Part shown: piece after piece, positions 40,324 through 48,488 of the stretch
Layout of the letters: each line of letters starts with the position of its first letter
Position numbering within the stretch: the stretch's first letter is position 1
Notes under the pieces: generated by a model
Seen by the model: the letters and a program-made list of their open reading frames with translations, nothing else
Told to the model about the DNA's origin: nothing
Database searches by the model: none
Position numbers and translations under genes: made by a program
Source: Streptomyces sp. 7-21
GTDB taxonomy: Bacteria > Actinomycetota > Actinomycetes > Streptomycetales > Streptomycetaceae
DNA: 64,000 nucleotides
Assembly (NCBI RefSeq): GCF_016741785.1
Contig: NZ_JAERRL010000004.1
Coordinates: forward strand, 349,902 to 413,901
Direction: 5' to 3'

Positions 40324-41481
40324 TCAGCCGGCGTGCGCCTCCGCCCGGGGCCGCGGCGGGGCGGACGGCGACGGCCGGGGCCGGTCAGGCTTGAACGCCC
40401 AGTCCATGGTCGGCTCGATGACGATCCGGAAGACCTTCCGCACCGGCGCCGTGCACAGCGCGGTGATGAGCACCGCGGCCATGAGCGTCACCGCCACCTC
40501 GCCGGCCGGCGTGGTGACCCACTCCGCGTCGTACCAGCCCCACCAGCGTGAAGCCTTGGCGATGAAGCCGTGGAGCAGGTAGCCGTAGATCGTGCCCGCG
40601 CCCAGCGCCGTCATCCACAGCTGCCGGCGCGGCACCCACGCCAGGAAGCAGGCCGTCAGCAGCAGCCCGCAGCCGAACAGCGCCAGGCTCATCAGGATCC
40701 CCGTCCACCAGGGAGCCGCCAGCTCCTGTGCGGCGTCGCTGCGGTAGAACCAGGCGTGGTTCATGCGGGGGACGGCCCAGTAGGCGCACGCCAGGGCCGC
40801 CAGGAAGACCGGCACCGACACGGCCCGCACCACCGGGCGGCACAGCCAGGTGAAGTGCTCGCGCCGCAGGTGCAGCCCGATGACGAAGAAGGGCAGGAAC
40901 TGAAGCACCCGCTGGAGGTTGAGGTCCGCCCCGATCTGCGGGGAGACCGCCCCGACGGCGGCGATCGCCAGCGAGACGGGGACCGGCCAGCGCACGATGC
41001 GCCACAGCGGGGAGGTCAGCCGCCACACGAACAGCGCGGCCAGGAACCACGTCACGTAGTACGGGTCCAGCAGGCTGAACGGCTCGAGCGGCGGGGTTTC
41101 CGAGTCGCTGGCCCACCGCATGAACAGCACGTAGGCGACCTCGAAGATCAGGTACGGCACCGCGACGCCCGACACCAGCCGCTTCAGCTGGTCCGGCCGT
41201 GCCGTGAACGTCCGCGAGAAGTAGCCGGCGATCAGGATGAACGCGGGCATGTGGAAGGCGTACACGAACAGATACAGGGCGGCTGCGGTGCGTGAGTCGT
41301 CCCGCAGTGGCGTCCAGCAGTGCCCGAGGGCGACCAGGACGATGGCCAGGTACTTCGCGTTGTCGAAGTACGGGTCGCGCGGCTTCACCCGGGCCGGGCC
41401 GTCCGTGACCGCCAGTGGGGGATCGGCCGCGTTGCCCCGGGGCGCGGACGACTGGGCTCGTTGATTACGGACGTGCAACAT
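40324..41481 (-). CDS. Membrane acyltransferase, COG3594-like (second copy)
   Basis: A ~385-residue integral membrane protein with about ten helices. The opening RDPYFDNAKYLAIVLVALGH places the expected catalytic His at the end of the first helix, as in fucose 4-O-acetylase-like enzymes. It has the same layout as the protein at 5428-6627, including a similar VLQFLPFFVIGLHLR versus [13 protein letters not shown] segment, so the two are distant paralogues in one window. Acceptor unknown. ATG at 41481 is the best of several weak starts. The C-terminus is Pro/Arg-rich. Confidence 0.8.
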   Translation of the reverse strand: MLHVRNQRAQSSAPRGNAADPPLAVTDGPARVKPRDPYFDNAKYLAIVLVALGHCWTPLRDDSRTAAALYLFVYAFHMPAFILIAGYFSRTFTARPDQLKRLVSGVAVPYLIFEVAYVLFMRWASDSETPPLEPFSLLDPYYVTWFLAALFVWRLTSPLWRIVRWPVPVSLAIAAVGAVSPQIGADLNLQRVLQFLPFFVIGLHLRREHFTWLCRPVVRAVSVPVFLAALACAYWAVPRMNHAWFYRSDAAQELAAPWWTGILMSLALFGCGLLLTACFLAWVPRRQLWMTALGAGTIYGYLLHGFIAKASRWWGWYDAEWVTTPAGEVAVTLMAAVLITALCTAPVRKVFRIVIEPTMDWAFKPDRPRPSPSAPPRPRAEAHAG

Positions 41482-42000
41482 CGGCCGCACGATAGTGCGT
41501 GTCGTTGCCCTGGCGCTAATCACCCTCCGATATCCGCGCCCGGATTTCATGAAGGTTTATCCAGTGAAACGAGACCGAGGCGTGAAGGTGATCACCGGGC
41601 GGGGCGCCGCTCGCGCGCGACGTGATCGAAAGCAGCCGTCATGTCTGGTCTGTCGCGTGGTTTGTACAGATATGCGCCGTGGCAGGTGCGCTCCCTCGTG
41701 TGGGTGGCCCGCACCGGCGCTCCGTCCCTCGCGGACGGTGCGGGCGCGGGGTGTGACGCATTTCTCGCCCCCCTGGAATCCGCTGGAAAATGACGTGATT
41801 TCGGCTTACTCCGCGTGTCCGGGTGCTAACGACCGGGTAACGAACCACCTCGGTACGCAGGGTGCCGATCCAGCCGCTCCGAGCGCCACCGCCCTCCCCC
41901 GGCCAGGGAGTTGATGGCACGATGGTCCCTGCGGGGGTGCGGCGGCCGTGGTCAAGCCCCTGGCGGAGCAGTGGCGAACCTTCCGAAGGTGTGATCAGTT
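41482..42000. other. 519-bp intergenic region, AT-richer than its surroundings
   Basis: This stretch separates the divergent acyltransferase and small membrane protein genes. GC content drops visibly around 41500-41570 and 41640-41860, as in regulatory DNA. The open frames across it lack codon bias and ribosome sites. I recognise no riboswitch or small RNA. Confidence 0.5.
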
Positions 42001-42222
42001 GTGGTTATCTCGTTCTCGCTGACCCTGCTGTTCGGCGTGATCCTCTTCTTCCTGATCCGCGGAGGGACCATCAAGTGGGGCCCCGCCATCGTGGCCATCC
42101 TCTTCGGCTTCACCCTCGCTTCCACCGGCGCCGCCGAGCCCATAGAGGACTTCCTCAACTCCGTCACGGACTCAGTCAACGAGGTGGACGAATCCATCAC
42201 CGACACTGACCTCGGCCAGTGA
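42001..42222 (+). CDS. Small two-helix membrane protein
   Basis: A 73-residue protein. Helix one is ISFSLTLLFGVILFFLI, followed by RGGTIKWG and helix two AIVAILFGFTLASTG. The acidic C-terminal tail (EPIEDFLNSVTDSVNEVDESI) should face the cytoplasm. It is a type of small membrane protein conserved in Streptomyces with no assigned role. GTG at 42001; the GAAGG upstream is 11 bases away, which is long. A terminator follows. Confidence 0.75.
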   Translation: MVISFSLTLLFGVILFFLIRGGTIKWGPAIVAILFGFTLASTGAAEPIEDFLNSVTDSVNEVDESITDTDLGQ

Positions 42223-42265
42223 CGGCCCGCCGCCTCCCCGCCCAGAGCGCTGCGGCACAGGAAAA

Positions 42266-42294
42266 CGGCCCGGCTCCCCACGGGAGCCGGGCCG
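42266..42294. terminator. Bidirectional terminator between the small membrane gene and tRNA-Gly
   Basis: CGGCCCGGCTCCC and GGGAGCCGGGCCG are perfect 13-bp arms with a 3-base loop. Read on the minus strand it is followed by TTTT, an ideal end for the tRNA-Gly transcript. Confidence 0.88.
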
Positions 42295-42300
42295 TGTGCG

Positions 42301-42371
42301 AGCGGGCGACGGGAATCGAACCCGCGTAGCTGGTTTGGAAGACCAGGGCTCTACCATTGAGCTACGCCCGC
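42301..42371 (-). tRNA. tRNA-Gly (anticodon TCC)
   Basis: Complete cloverleaf on the minus strand. Acceptor arms GCGGGCG and CGCCCGC, D-arm GCTCAATGGTAGAGC, anticodon arm CTGGTCTTCCAAACCAG with anticodon TCC, T-arm CGGGTTCGAATCCCG, discriminator T. CCA is not encoded. A -10-like TACGAT lies upstream on the minus strand in the 141-bp divergent gap to tRNA-Pro. Confidence 0.97.
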
Positions 42372-42512
42372 GCGGTGCCGTGCGGCACGCACCCGCATCG
42401 TACCAGCGGGACGCCGCGGCCCGGGTGCCGTCCCGATCCCGGCTTTCCCACAGGTCCGGCCGGAAATGCCCCCCTGGGGCCCTGTACGCTACGTGTCGCG
42501 ACGCGAGCCGGA

Positions 42513-42586
42513 CGGGGTGTGGCGCAGCTTGGTAGCGCGTCCGCTTTGGGAGCGGAAGGCCGTCGGTTCGAATCCGGCCACCCCGA
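42513..42586 (+). tRNA. tRNA-Pro (anticodon TGG)
   Basis: Complete cloverleaf. Acceptor arms CGGGGTG and CACCCCG, D-arm GCGCAGCTTGGTAGCGC, anticodon arm TCCGCTTTGGGAGCGGA with anticodon TGG, T-arm GTCGGTTCGAATCCGGC, discriminator A. TACGCT at 42484 is a plausible -10. No integrase or duplicated 3' end is present, so this tRNA is not an occupied attachment site here. Confidence 0.97.
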
Positions 42587-42613
42587 CTGCGTACGATGGA
42601 GGGACGCGTGAAA

Positions 42614-42648
42614 ACTTGCGCGCCAGCAGTGTGCCCGCGCGCGCAAGT
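42614..42648 (+). promoter_or_regulatory. Inverted repeat in the leader of tig
   Basis: ACTTGCGCGC and GCGCGCAAGT are perfect 10-bp arms with a 15-base loop, 49 bases before the tig start and 28 bases after tRNA-Pro. It may terminate the tRNA or act as an operator or leader hairpin for tig. Confidence 0.5.
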
Positions 42649-42696
42649 GTCCGCCAGTGCCACCTCACTCCCGATGTCAGCCCAAGGAGACCGACC

Positions 42697-44130
42697 GTGA
42701 AGAGCGCCGTGGAGACCCTGAACCCCACCCGGGTTCGGCTCACTGTCGAGGTGCCCTTCGAGGAGCTCAAGCCCAGCCTCGACGCGGCGTACAAGAAGAT
42801 CAACCAGCAGGTCCAGGTGCCCGGCTTCCGCCGCGGCAAGGTGCCCGCGCGCATCATCGACCAGCGGTTCGGGCGCGGCGCCGTCCTGGAGCAGGCGGTG
42901 AACGACGCCCTCCCCAAGTTCTATTCCGAGGCGGTCGCGGAGGGTGAGCTCAGCACGCTCGGTCAGCCCGAGGTGGACATCACGGAGCTGAAGGACAACG
43001 AGTCGCTGACCTTCACCGCCGAGGTGGACGTCCGGCCGGAGATCGAGATCCCGGACCTGTCCGACGTCGAGGTGACCGTCGACGCGATCGAGGTCACCGA
43101 CGAGGACGTCGACCAGAGCATCGAGCGGCTGCGCGAGCGTTTCGCCTCCACCACGGTCGTCGAGCGCGCCGCCGCCGAGGGCGACGTCGTGCGGATCGGG
43201 CTGAGCGCCACCGTCAACGGTGAGAAGGCCGAGGGTGCGGTCCCGCCCAACGCCACGTACACCATCGGCTCCGACGAGCTGATCGAGGGCCTGGACGAGG
43301 CCGTCACCGGCCTGGAGGCGGGCGGCAGCGCTACCTTCACCGCCGAGCTGAAGGACGGCCCCGCCAAGGGCCAGCAGGCCGAGATCACCGTCACCGTCGA
43401 GAACGTCTCCGAGCGCGAGGTTCCCGAGCTGGATGACGAGTTCGCGCAGCTCGCCAGCGAGTTCGACACCCTGGAGGAGCTCCGCGAGGACAGCCGCAAG
43501 CGGCTGACCGACCAGAAGAAGTACCAGCAGGTCACCGAGGTCCAGGAGAAGGTCCTGGAGGCGCTGCTGGAGCGGACTGAGATCCCGATGCCGGAGAAGC
43601 TGCTCGCGGACGAGATCGAGACCCGCAAGCACAACCTGGTCCACCACCAGCTCGGCCAGATCGGCATGGACCTCAACGCGTACCTGAAGATGCGCGACCA
43701 GTCTTCCGAGGAGTTCGAGGCGGAGCTGAAGGAGCAGGCCGAGAAGGGCATCCGGACGCAGTTCGTGCTCGACGAGGTCGCCAAGCGCGAGAAGATCGCG
43801 GTCAGCCAGGAGGAGCTCACCGAGCACCTGGTCGCCCGCGCCCGCTCCGTCGGGATGTCGCCGGACCAGTTCGTGCAGGCCGTCGTCCAGGGCGGCCAGG
43901 TCCAGATGCTGGTCGGCGAGGTCAGCCGCGGCAAGGCGCTCGCGTCAATCGTCGACAAGGTCAGCGTCAAGGACAGCAACGGCGAGGTGGTCAGCCTCGA
44001 CGACGACGGCGACGGCAGCGACGGCGGCGATGGCAGCGACGGCACCAGCGCTGACGAGGCCGGCACCGGGGCCGGGGCGGACGCCGGAGCGGACGAGACC
44101 GCCGGGGGCGAGGAGAAGCCGGGCGCCTGA
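42697..44130 (+). CDS. tig: Trigger factor
   Basis: A 477-residue ribosome-bound chaperone and prolyl isomerase. The N-terminal ribosome-binding domain includes [14 protein letters not shown] with the FRxGK-type ribosome hook. The FKBP-like PPIase domain is at residues about 160-245 ([19 protein letters not shown]). The helical C-terminal domain follows, then a ~40-residue acidic Gly/Asp tail ([15 protein letters not shown]), which is longer than in enterobacterial trigger factor (432 residues). GTG at 42697 has AAGGAG upstream. Encoded directly ahead of clpP1-clpP2, the widespread tig-clp order. Confidence 0.97.
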   Translation: MKSAVETLNPTRVRLTVEVPFEELKPSLDAAYKKINQQVQVPGFRRGKVPARIIDQRFGRGAVLEQAVNDALPKFYSEAVAEGELSTLGQPEVDITELKDNESLTFTAEVDVRPEIEIPDLSDVEVTVDAIEVTDEDVDQSIERLRERFASTTVVERAAAEGDVVRIGLSATVNGEKAEGAVPPNATYTIGSDELIEGLDEAVTGLEAGGSATFTAELKDGPAKGQQAEITVTVENVSEREVPELDDEFAQLASEFDTLEELREDSRKRLTDQKKYQQVTEVQEKVLEALLERTEIPMPEKLLADEIETRKHNLVHHQLGQIGMDLNAYLKMRDQSSEEFEAELKEQAEKGIRTQFVLDEVAKREKIAVSQEELTEHLVARARSVGMSPDQFVQAVVQGGQVQMLVGEVSRGKALASIVDKVSVKDSNGEVVSLDDDGDGSDGGDGSDGTSADEAGTGAGADAGADETAGGEEKPGA

Positions 44131-44135
44131 CCCTG

Positions 44136-44149
44136 CGCTCACAGCGAAC
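44136..44149. promoter_or_regulatory. ClgR-type operator upstream of clpP1
   Basis: Read on the minus strand, the site is GTTCGC, five bases (TGTGA), then GCG. This matches the GTTCGC-N5-GCG box that I know for the Streptomyces activator ClgR at clp genes. It lies 121-134 bases upstream of the clpP1 start, just after the tig stop. TAGATA at 44197 could be the -10. Confidence 0.6.
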
Positions 44150-44269
44150 AGTTCCCTGGTCGGGACGGGCCGGTCGGCGCCGCGCGTTAGGGTCCCTAGA
44201 TACAACGCAGACGCCAAGCGACGACCGGGCGAGAAGCCGCGGCCGTTACGAGAATGAGCAGGTGGACAC

Positions 44270-44887
44270 GTGACGCTCTCGATGCCCCCCGCCATGGCGG
44301 AGCCGACCAACGGCGGCAGCCTCGGCGATCAGGTCTACAACCGGCTGCTCAACGAGCGGATCATCTTCCTCGGCCAGCCCGTAGACGATGACATCGCGAA
44401 CCGGATCACGGCGCAGCTGCTCCTGCTCGCCGCGGAACCGGACAAGGACATCTTCCTCTACATCAACAGCCCCGGCGGTTCCATCACCGCCGGCATGGCG
44501 ATCTACGACACCATGCAGTACATCAAGAACGACGTGGTGACGATCGCCATGGGACTGGCCGCCTCCATGGGGCAGTTCCTGCTGACCGCGGGGGCTCCGG
44601 GCAAGCGGTACGCCCTGCCGAACGCGGAGGTGCTGATCCACCAGCCCTCGGCCGGACTGGCGGGCTCCGCTTCGGACATCAAGATCCACTCGGAGCACCT
44701 GCTGCGGACGAAGCGGAAGATGGCGCGGCTGTCCGCCATGCACTCGGGCCAGACCCTGGAGCAGTGGGAGCGGGACTCGGACCGCGACCGCTGGTTCAGC
44801 GCCGAGGAGGCCAAGGACTACGGCCTCATCGACGAGGTCATCACCAGCGCCGCCGATATCGCGGGCGGCGGCGGCACGGGCGCCTGA
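44270..44887 (+). CDS. clpP1: ATP-dependent Clp protease proteolytic subunit 1
   Basis: A 205-residue serine peptidase that forms the barrel of the Clp protease with ClpX or ClpC. The catalytic Ser is in [11 protein letters not shown] and His in [27 protein letters not shown] is the oxyanion and handle region. GTG at 44270; an internal ATG at 44282 gives a shorter form, and N-terminal processing is usual. The C-terminal Gly-rich tail (AGGGGTGA) is atypical but harmless. clpP2 follows after 64 bases and the pair is expected to be one transcript, controlled by ClgR. Confidence 0.96.
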   Translation: MTLSMPPAMAEPTNGGSLGDQVYNRLLNERIIFLGQPVDDDIANRITAQLLLLAAEPDKDIFLYINSPGGSITAGMAIYDTMQYIKNDVVTIAMGLAASMGQFLLTAGAPGKRYALPNAEVLIHQPSAGLAGSASDIKIHSEHLLRTKRKMARLSAMHSGQTLEQWERDSDRDRWFSAEEAKDYGLIDEVITSAADIAGGGGTGA

Positions 44888-44951
44888 GCCCCCGCCCAGG
44901 CGCGCCTGTTCCGGCCCTGTTCGCAGCCCTACCCCAAGGCGGTACTCACCG

Positions 44952-45599
44952 ATGAACAACTTTCCCGGCTCCGGCCTCTACGACCGTCTCCCGGCCGAGT
45001 CCCGGTACATCGTTCCGCGCTTCGTCGAGCGCACCTCCCAGGGCATCCGCGAGTACGACCCGTACGCGAAGCTCTTCGAGGAGCGTGTGATCTTCCTCGG
45101 CGTGCAGATCGACGACGCCTCGGCCAACGACGTGATGGCCCAGCTGATCTGCCTGGAATCGATGGACCCCGACCGGGACATCGCCATGTACATCAACAGC
45201 CCCGGCGGCTCGTTCACCGCGCTGACGGCCATCTACGACACGATGGAGTTCGTCAAGCCGGACATCCAGACGGTCTGCATCGGCCAGGCCGCCTCCGCCG
45301 CCGCGGTGCTGCTGGCCGCGGGCACGCCGGGCAAGCGCACCGTGCTTCCCCACGCCCGCGTCCTGATCCACCAGCCGTACAGCGAGACCGGCCGCGGCCA
45401 GGTCTCGGACCTGGAGATCGCGGCCAACGAGGTGCAGCGGATGCGCCTCCAGCTCGAGGAGATGCTCGCCAAGCACTCCAACAAGCCGATCGAGCAGATC
45501 CGCCAGGACATCGAGCGCGACAAGATCCTCACCGCCCAGGAGGCCGTGGACTACGGTCTGGTGGACCAGATCGTGACGACGCGCTCGGCGACTATCTGA
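44952..45599 (+). CDS. clpP2: ATP-dependent Clp protease proteolytic subunit 2
   Basis: A 215-residue ClpP paralogue. Catalytic Ser lies in [14 protein letters not shown] and His in [14 protein letters not shown]. The longer N-terminus ([21 protein letters not shown]) distinguishes the actinobacterial ClpP2. In actinomycetes ClpP1 and ClpP2 rings assemble into a mixed tetradecamer that degrades regulators during development and stress. ATG at 44952. clpX follows after a 155-bp gap that must carry its own promoter. Confidence 0.96.
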   Translation: MNNFPGSGLYDRLPAESRYIVPRFVERTSQGIREYDPYAKLFEERVIFLGVQIDDASANDVMAQLICLESMDPDRDIAMYINSPGGSFTALTAIYDTMEFVKPDIQTVCIGQAASAAAVLLAAGTPGKRTVLPHARVLIHQPYSETGRGQVSDLEIAANEVQRMRLQLEEMLAKHSNKPIEQIRQDIERDKILTAQEAVDYGLVDQIVTTRSATI

Positions 45600-45754
45600 T
45601 ACCGGCGTGGCCCATCCCCCTTGGCGTGGAACGCCCACCACGGTGGGATTCGCGCTAAGGGGGGCCAATCCGGCGGGGCGACAAGGTACCGTCGTCTTCA
45701 GCAAGCACCAGGCACCGTCTCCCCGGCGGTGCGCAGGCGAAGGGGAAGCACCTC

Positions 45755-47056
45755 GTGGCACGCATCGGTGACGGCGGCGATCTGCTCAAGTGCTCTTTCT
45801 GCGGCAAGAGCCAGAAACAGGTGAAGAAGCTCATCGCGGGCCCGGGGGTCTACATCTGCGACGAGTGCATCGATCTCTGCAACGAGATCATCGAGGAGGA
45901 GCTCGCGGAGTCACCGGAGTCGGAGCTCGGTGAGCTGCCGAAGCCGCGCGAGATCTACGACTTCCTCGACAGCTACGTCGTCGGTCAGGAGGACGCCAAG
46001 AAGGCGCTCTCCGTCGCCGTCTACAACCACTACAAACGGGTGCGGGCCAGCGAGGCCGAGGCCGGCCAGGGGCGTGAGCGGGACGAGGACATCGAGCTCG
46101 CCAAGTCCAACATCCTGCTGCTCGGCCCCACCGGCTCCGGCAAGACCCTGCTGGCGCAGACGCTGGCAAAGATGCTCAACGTCCCCTTCGCCATCACCGA
46201 CGCCACCGCCCTCACCGAGGCGGGGTACGTCGGGGAGGACGTGGAGAACATCCTCCTGAAGCTCATCCAGGCCGCGGACTACGACATCCGCAAGGCCGAG
46301 CAGGGCATCATCTACATCGACGAGATCGACAAGGTCGCCCGCAAGAGCGAGAACCCGTCGATCACCCGGGACGTCTCCGGGGAGGGCGTCCAGCAGGCCC
46401 TGCTGAAGATCCTGGAGGGCACGACGGCGGCCGTCCCGCCGCAGGGCGGGCGCAAGCACCCGCACCAGGAGTTCCTCCAGATCGACACCAGCAACGTGCT
46501 GTTCATCGTCGGCGGCGCCTTCGCCGGGCTCGACGACATCATCCGCGCCCGCTCCGGCGCCCGCGGCATCGGCTTCGGGGCGGACATCCGCTCCAAGCGC
46601 GACCGCGACAGCGCCGAGCTGCTGGCCGAAGCGCTCCCCGAGGACCTGGTGAAGTACGGGATGATCCCGGAGTTCATCGGCCGTCTCCCCGTCATCACCT
46701 CGGTGCACAACCTCGACCGCGAGGCGCTGCTGCGCATCCTCGTCGAGCCGCGCAACGCGCTGGTGAAGCAGTACCAGAAGCTCTTCGAGCTCGACGGCGT
46801 GGAGCTGGAGTTCGACCGTCCGGCGCTGGAGGCCATCGCCGACCAGGCGATCCTGCGCGGCACGGGAGCGCGGGGGCTGCGGGCGATCATGGAGGAGGTG
46901 CTGATGTCCGTGATGTACGAGGTCCCCTCCCGCCAGGACGTCGGCCAGGTCGTCATCACCGAGGCCGTGGTCCGGTCCAACGTGAACCCCACGCTCGTGC
47001 CCCGCTCCCGCCTGACCAAGCAGCGTTCGGTGCCGCCGCAGGAGAAGACGGCCTGA
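45755..47056 (+). CDS. clpX: ClpX ATPase, unfoldase of the Clp protease
   Basis: A 433-residue AAA+ protein. The N-terminal zinc-binding domain has Cys13, Cys16, Cys35 and Cys38 (CSFCGKSQ and CDECID). Walker A is GPTGSGKT at residues 124-131, Walker B is [10 protein letters not shown], and the ClpP-docking IGF-type loop is [19 protein letters not shown] is the pore loop. GTG at 45755 after GGGGAAG. Its terminator follows 46 bases downstream. Confidence 0.97.
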   Translation: MARIGDGGDLLKCSFCGKSQKQVKKLIAGPGVYICDECIDLCNEIIEEELAESPESELGELPKPREIYDFLDSYVVGQEDAKKALSVAVYNHYKRVRASEAEAGQGRERDEDIELAKSNILLLGPTGSGKTLLAQTLAKMLNVPFAITDATALTEAGYVGEDVENILLKLIQAADYDIRKAEQGIIYIDEIDKVARKSENPSITRDVSGEGVQQALLKILEGTTAAVPPQGGRKHPHQEFLQIDTSNVLFIVGGAFAGLDDIIRARSGARGIGFGADIRSKRDRDSAELLAEALPEDLVKYGMIPEFIGRLPVITSVHNLDREALLRILVEPRNALVKQYQKLFELDGVELEFDRPALEAIADQAILRGTGARGLRAIMEEVLMSVMYEVPSRQDVGQVVITEAVVRSNVNPTLVPRSRLTKQRSVPPQEKTA

Positions 47057-47101
47057 GATCCGGCCAGCGCCTGGCCGCCGGCCACCTGACGCACTCGCCC
47101 A

Positions 47102-47150
47102 AACGCCCTGGGGCCCGCGACCGCCGAGCGGCCGCGGGCCCCAGGGCGTT
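47102..47150. terminator. Terminator between clpX and the convergent membrane protein gene
   Basis: AACGCCCTGGGGCCCGCG and CGCGGGCCCCAGGGCGTT form a perfect 18-bp stem with a 13-base loop. It can serve both converging genes. Confidence 0.92.
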
Positions 47151-47178
47151 GTGACGCCGCCTTGGGCGGTGCGCCGGG

Positions 47179-48303
47179 TCAGCCGGCGTTCACCAGGGAG
47201 TCGGCCCGCAGCTGGCGCGTGTACTCGCCGGCCTGCTCGATCGAGACGGGATCGGGCGCGACGAAGGTCGGCGGGTCCTCATCCATCGGGTCGAAGTCGG
47301 AGGGCAGGTCGGGCAGCGGCGAGTAGTACACCATGCCCATGGTGCTGTGGTCGGCCCAGACGCACACGGTCGTCTCCTGGACGTAGCCCAGCAGCGGGTC
47401 GGGCTCGGTGCCGTTGGCGATCTGGCACTGGAGCGACACCTCGCCGTCCGACAGGTCGACGGGGCTGCCCTGCAGCTCAGCACCGGCGTTCATGCCCTGG
47501 CCCAGCTGCTCCTCGGCGAGGCCGAACATCGCGCTCACGGTGGCGTCCGGGTTGTCGATCTGGCCCCACAGGCCCAGAGCGCCGGAGAGCACCGAGCCGT
47601 CATCCCACATCCCGGTATTGGCGAACCGGCCCGGGTCCGAGGTGAGGTACTGCGCCTCGTCGCTCTCCACGTCTCCCAGGCCGAGCCGCCGCAGCTCCTC
47701 GTCGCTGGGCTCGCCGAAGCCCGGGCTCTCCGCCATCTGCTGGAACTCGCCGGACTGCTGGGGGAAGGAGAGGGCGTAGCTCGGGCCGGCGGGCGGCGCG
47801 CCGCCGTTGGCGCCCTCGTCGGTGCCGTCGCCGGCGTTGTCCTCGCCGTTGCCGTTGTTCTCGTTGTTCTGGTTGTTCTCGTTGTTTTCGCTGTTCTCGC
47901 TGTTCTCGCCCTGGGCGTTGTCGTTCTCGTCGTCATCGCCGCCGCTCGTCAGGAAGAAGACGAGGCCACCGATGAGGGCGACCGCCACGATCGAGGCGAT
48001 CACGATCAGCGTCGTGCGGTTCTTGTTGCCCCCCTGGCCAGGCGGCTGGCCCGGCGCCCCGCCGAACGGCGGCTGCCCGTACGGACCGGGCTGCGGTGCG
48101 CCAGGAGCGCCGGCCGGCGCACCCGGCGGAGGCGGCGGCGCCTGGCCCGGCTGCTGCGGGTAGCCGTAGCCGGGCGCAGGGGAACCGGGGGCACCGGGGG
48201 CACCGGGGGCACCGCCGCCCTGGGCGTACGGATTCGGGCCTCCGCCGGGCGGCGGGCCCTGCGGCGGCTGCCCGTAGGGTCCCGGCGGTTGGTTGTTGCT
48301 CAT
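47179..48303 (-). CDS. Membrane-anchored Pro-rich protein with Asn/Glu repeats
   Basis: A 374-residue protein of unknown function. Residues 1-95 are Gly/Pro/Gln/Tyr-rich and cytoplasmic. One transmembrane helix follows (TTLIVIASIVAVALIGGLVFF), then an acidic, highly repetitive Asn/Glu/Ser linker of about 20 residues made from near-identical GAGAAC-type codons. The extracytoplasmic domain (residues about 175-374) has two cysteines in LQCQIANG and TVCVWAD that may pair. The layout is that of many Streptomyces membrane proteins with a DUF-type sensor or lid domain. ATG at 48303 with AGGGGAAG upstream. Confidence 0.8.
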   Translation of the reverse strand: MSNNQPPGPYGQPPQGPPPGGGPNPYAQGGGAPGAPGAPGSPAPGYGYPQQPGQAPPPPPGAPAGAPGAPQPGPYGQPPFGGAPGQPPGQGGNKNRTTLIVIASIVAVALIGGLVFFLTSGGDDDENDNAQGENSENSENNENNQNNENNGNGEDNAGDGTDEGANGGAPPAGPSYALSFPQQSGEFQQMAESPGFGEPSDEELRRLGLGDVESDEAQYLTSDPGRFANTGMWDDGSVLSGALGLWGQIDNPDATVSAMFGLAEEQLGQGMNAGAELQGSPVDLSDGEVSLQCQIANGTEPDPLLGYVQETTVCVWADHSTMGMVYYSPLPDLPSDFDPMDEDPPTFVAPDPVSIEQAGEYTRQLRADSLVNAG

Positions 48304-48425
48304 GGTGCTTCCCCTCAACGAACACGGCATTCCGATGCTCAGCCCATCCTGTCTGACGGCGATCAGCGCTGTACATCGGGGGCGGCGTTCTGCATCGGAA
48401 CCGGGACAAAGTAGTAGCGGAGCGT

Positions 48426-48462
48426 GCCGGGCCCGCAGCGGAGAACTGAGTTCTGGCCCGGC
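48426..48462 (+). promoter_or_regulatory. Hairpin-forming leader element before valS
   Basis: GCCGGGCC and GGCCCGGC form outer arms and AGAAC with GTTCT an inner stem around TGA, separated by an unpaired stretch on one side. It lies 26 bases before the valS start. No T-box specifier or antiterminator sequence is visible. Confidence 0.35.
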
Positions 48463-48488
48463 CGGTGCTCCCTCTACACTGTGGAGCC

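Noticed and set aside
42301..42586. tRNA genes as an integration site for a mobile element
   Set aside because: No integrase, excisionase or duplicated tRNA 3' end is found, and the flanking genes are core genes.
48304..48488. T-box leader for valS
   Set aside because: Only a hairpin with palindromic inner stem is visible; no specifier loop, T-box sequence or antiterminator.
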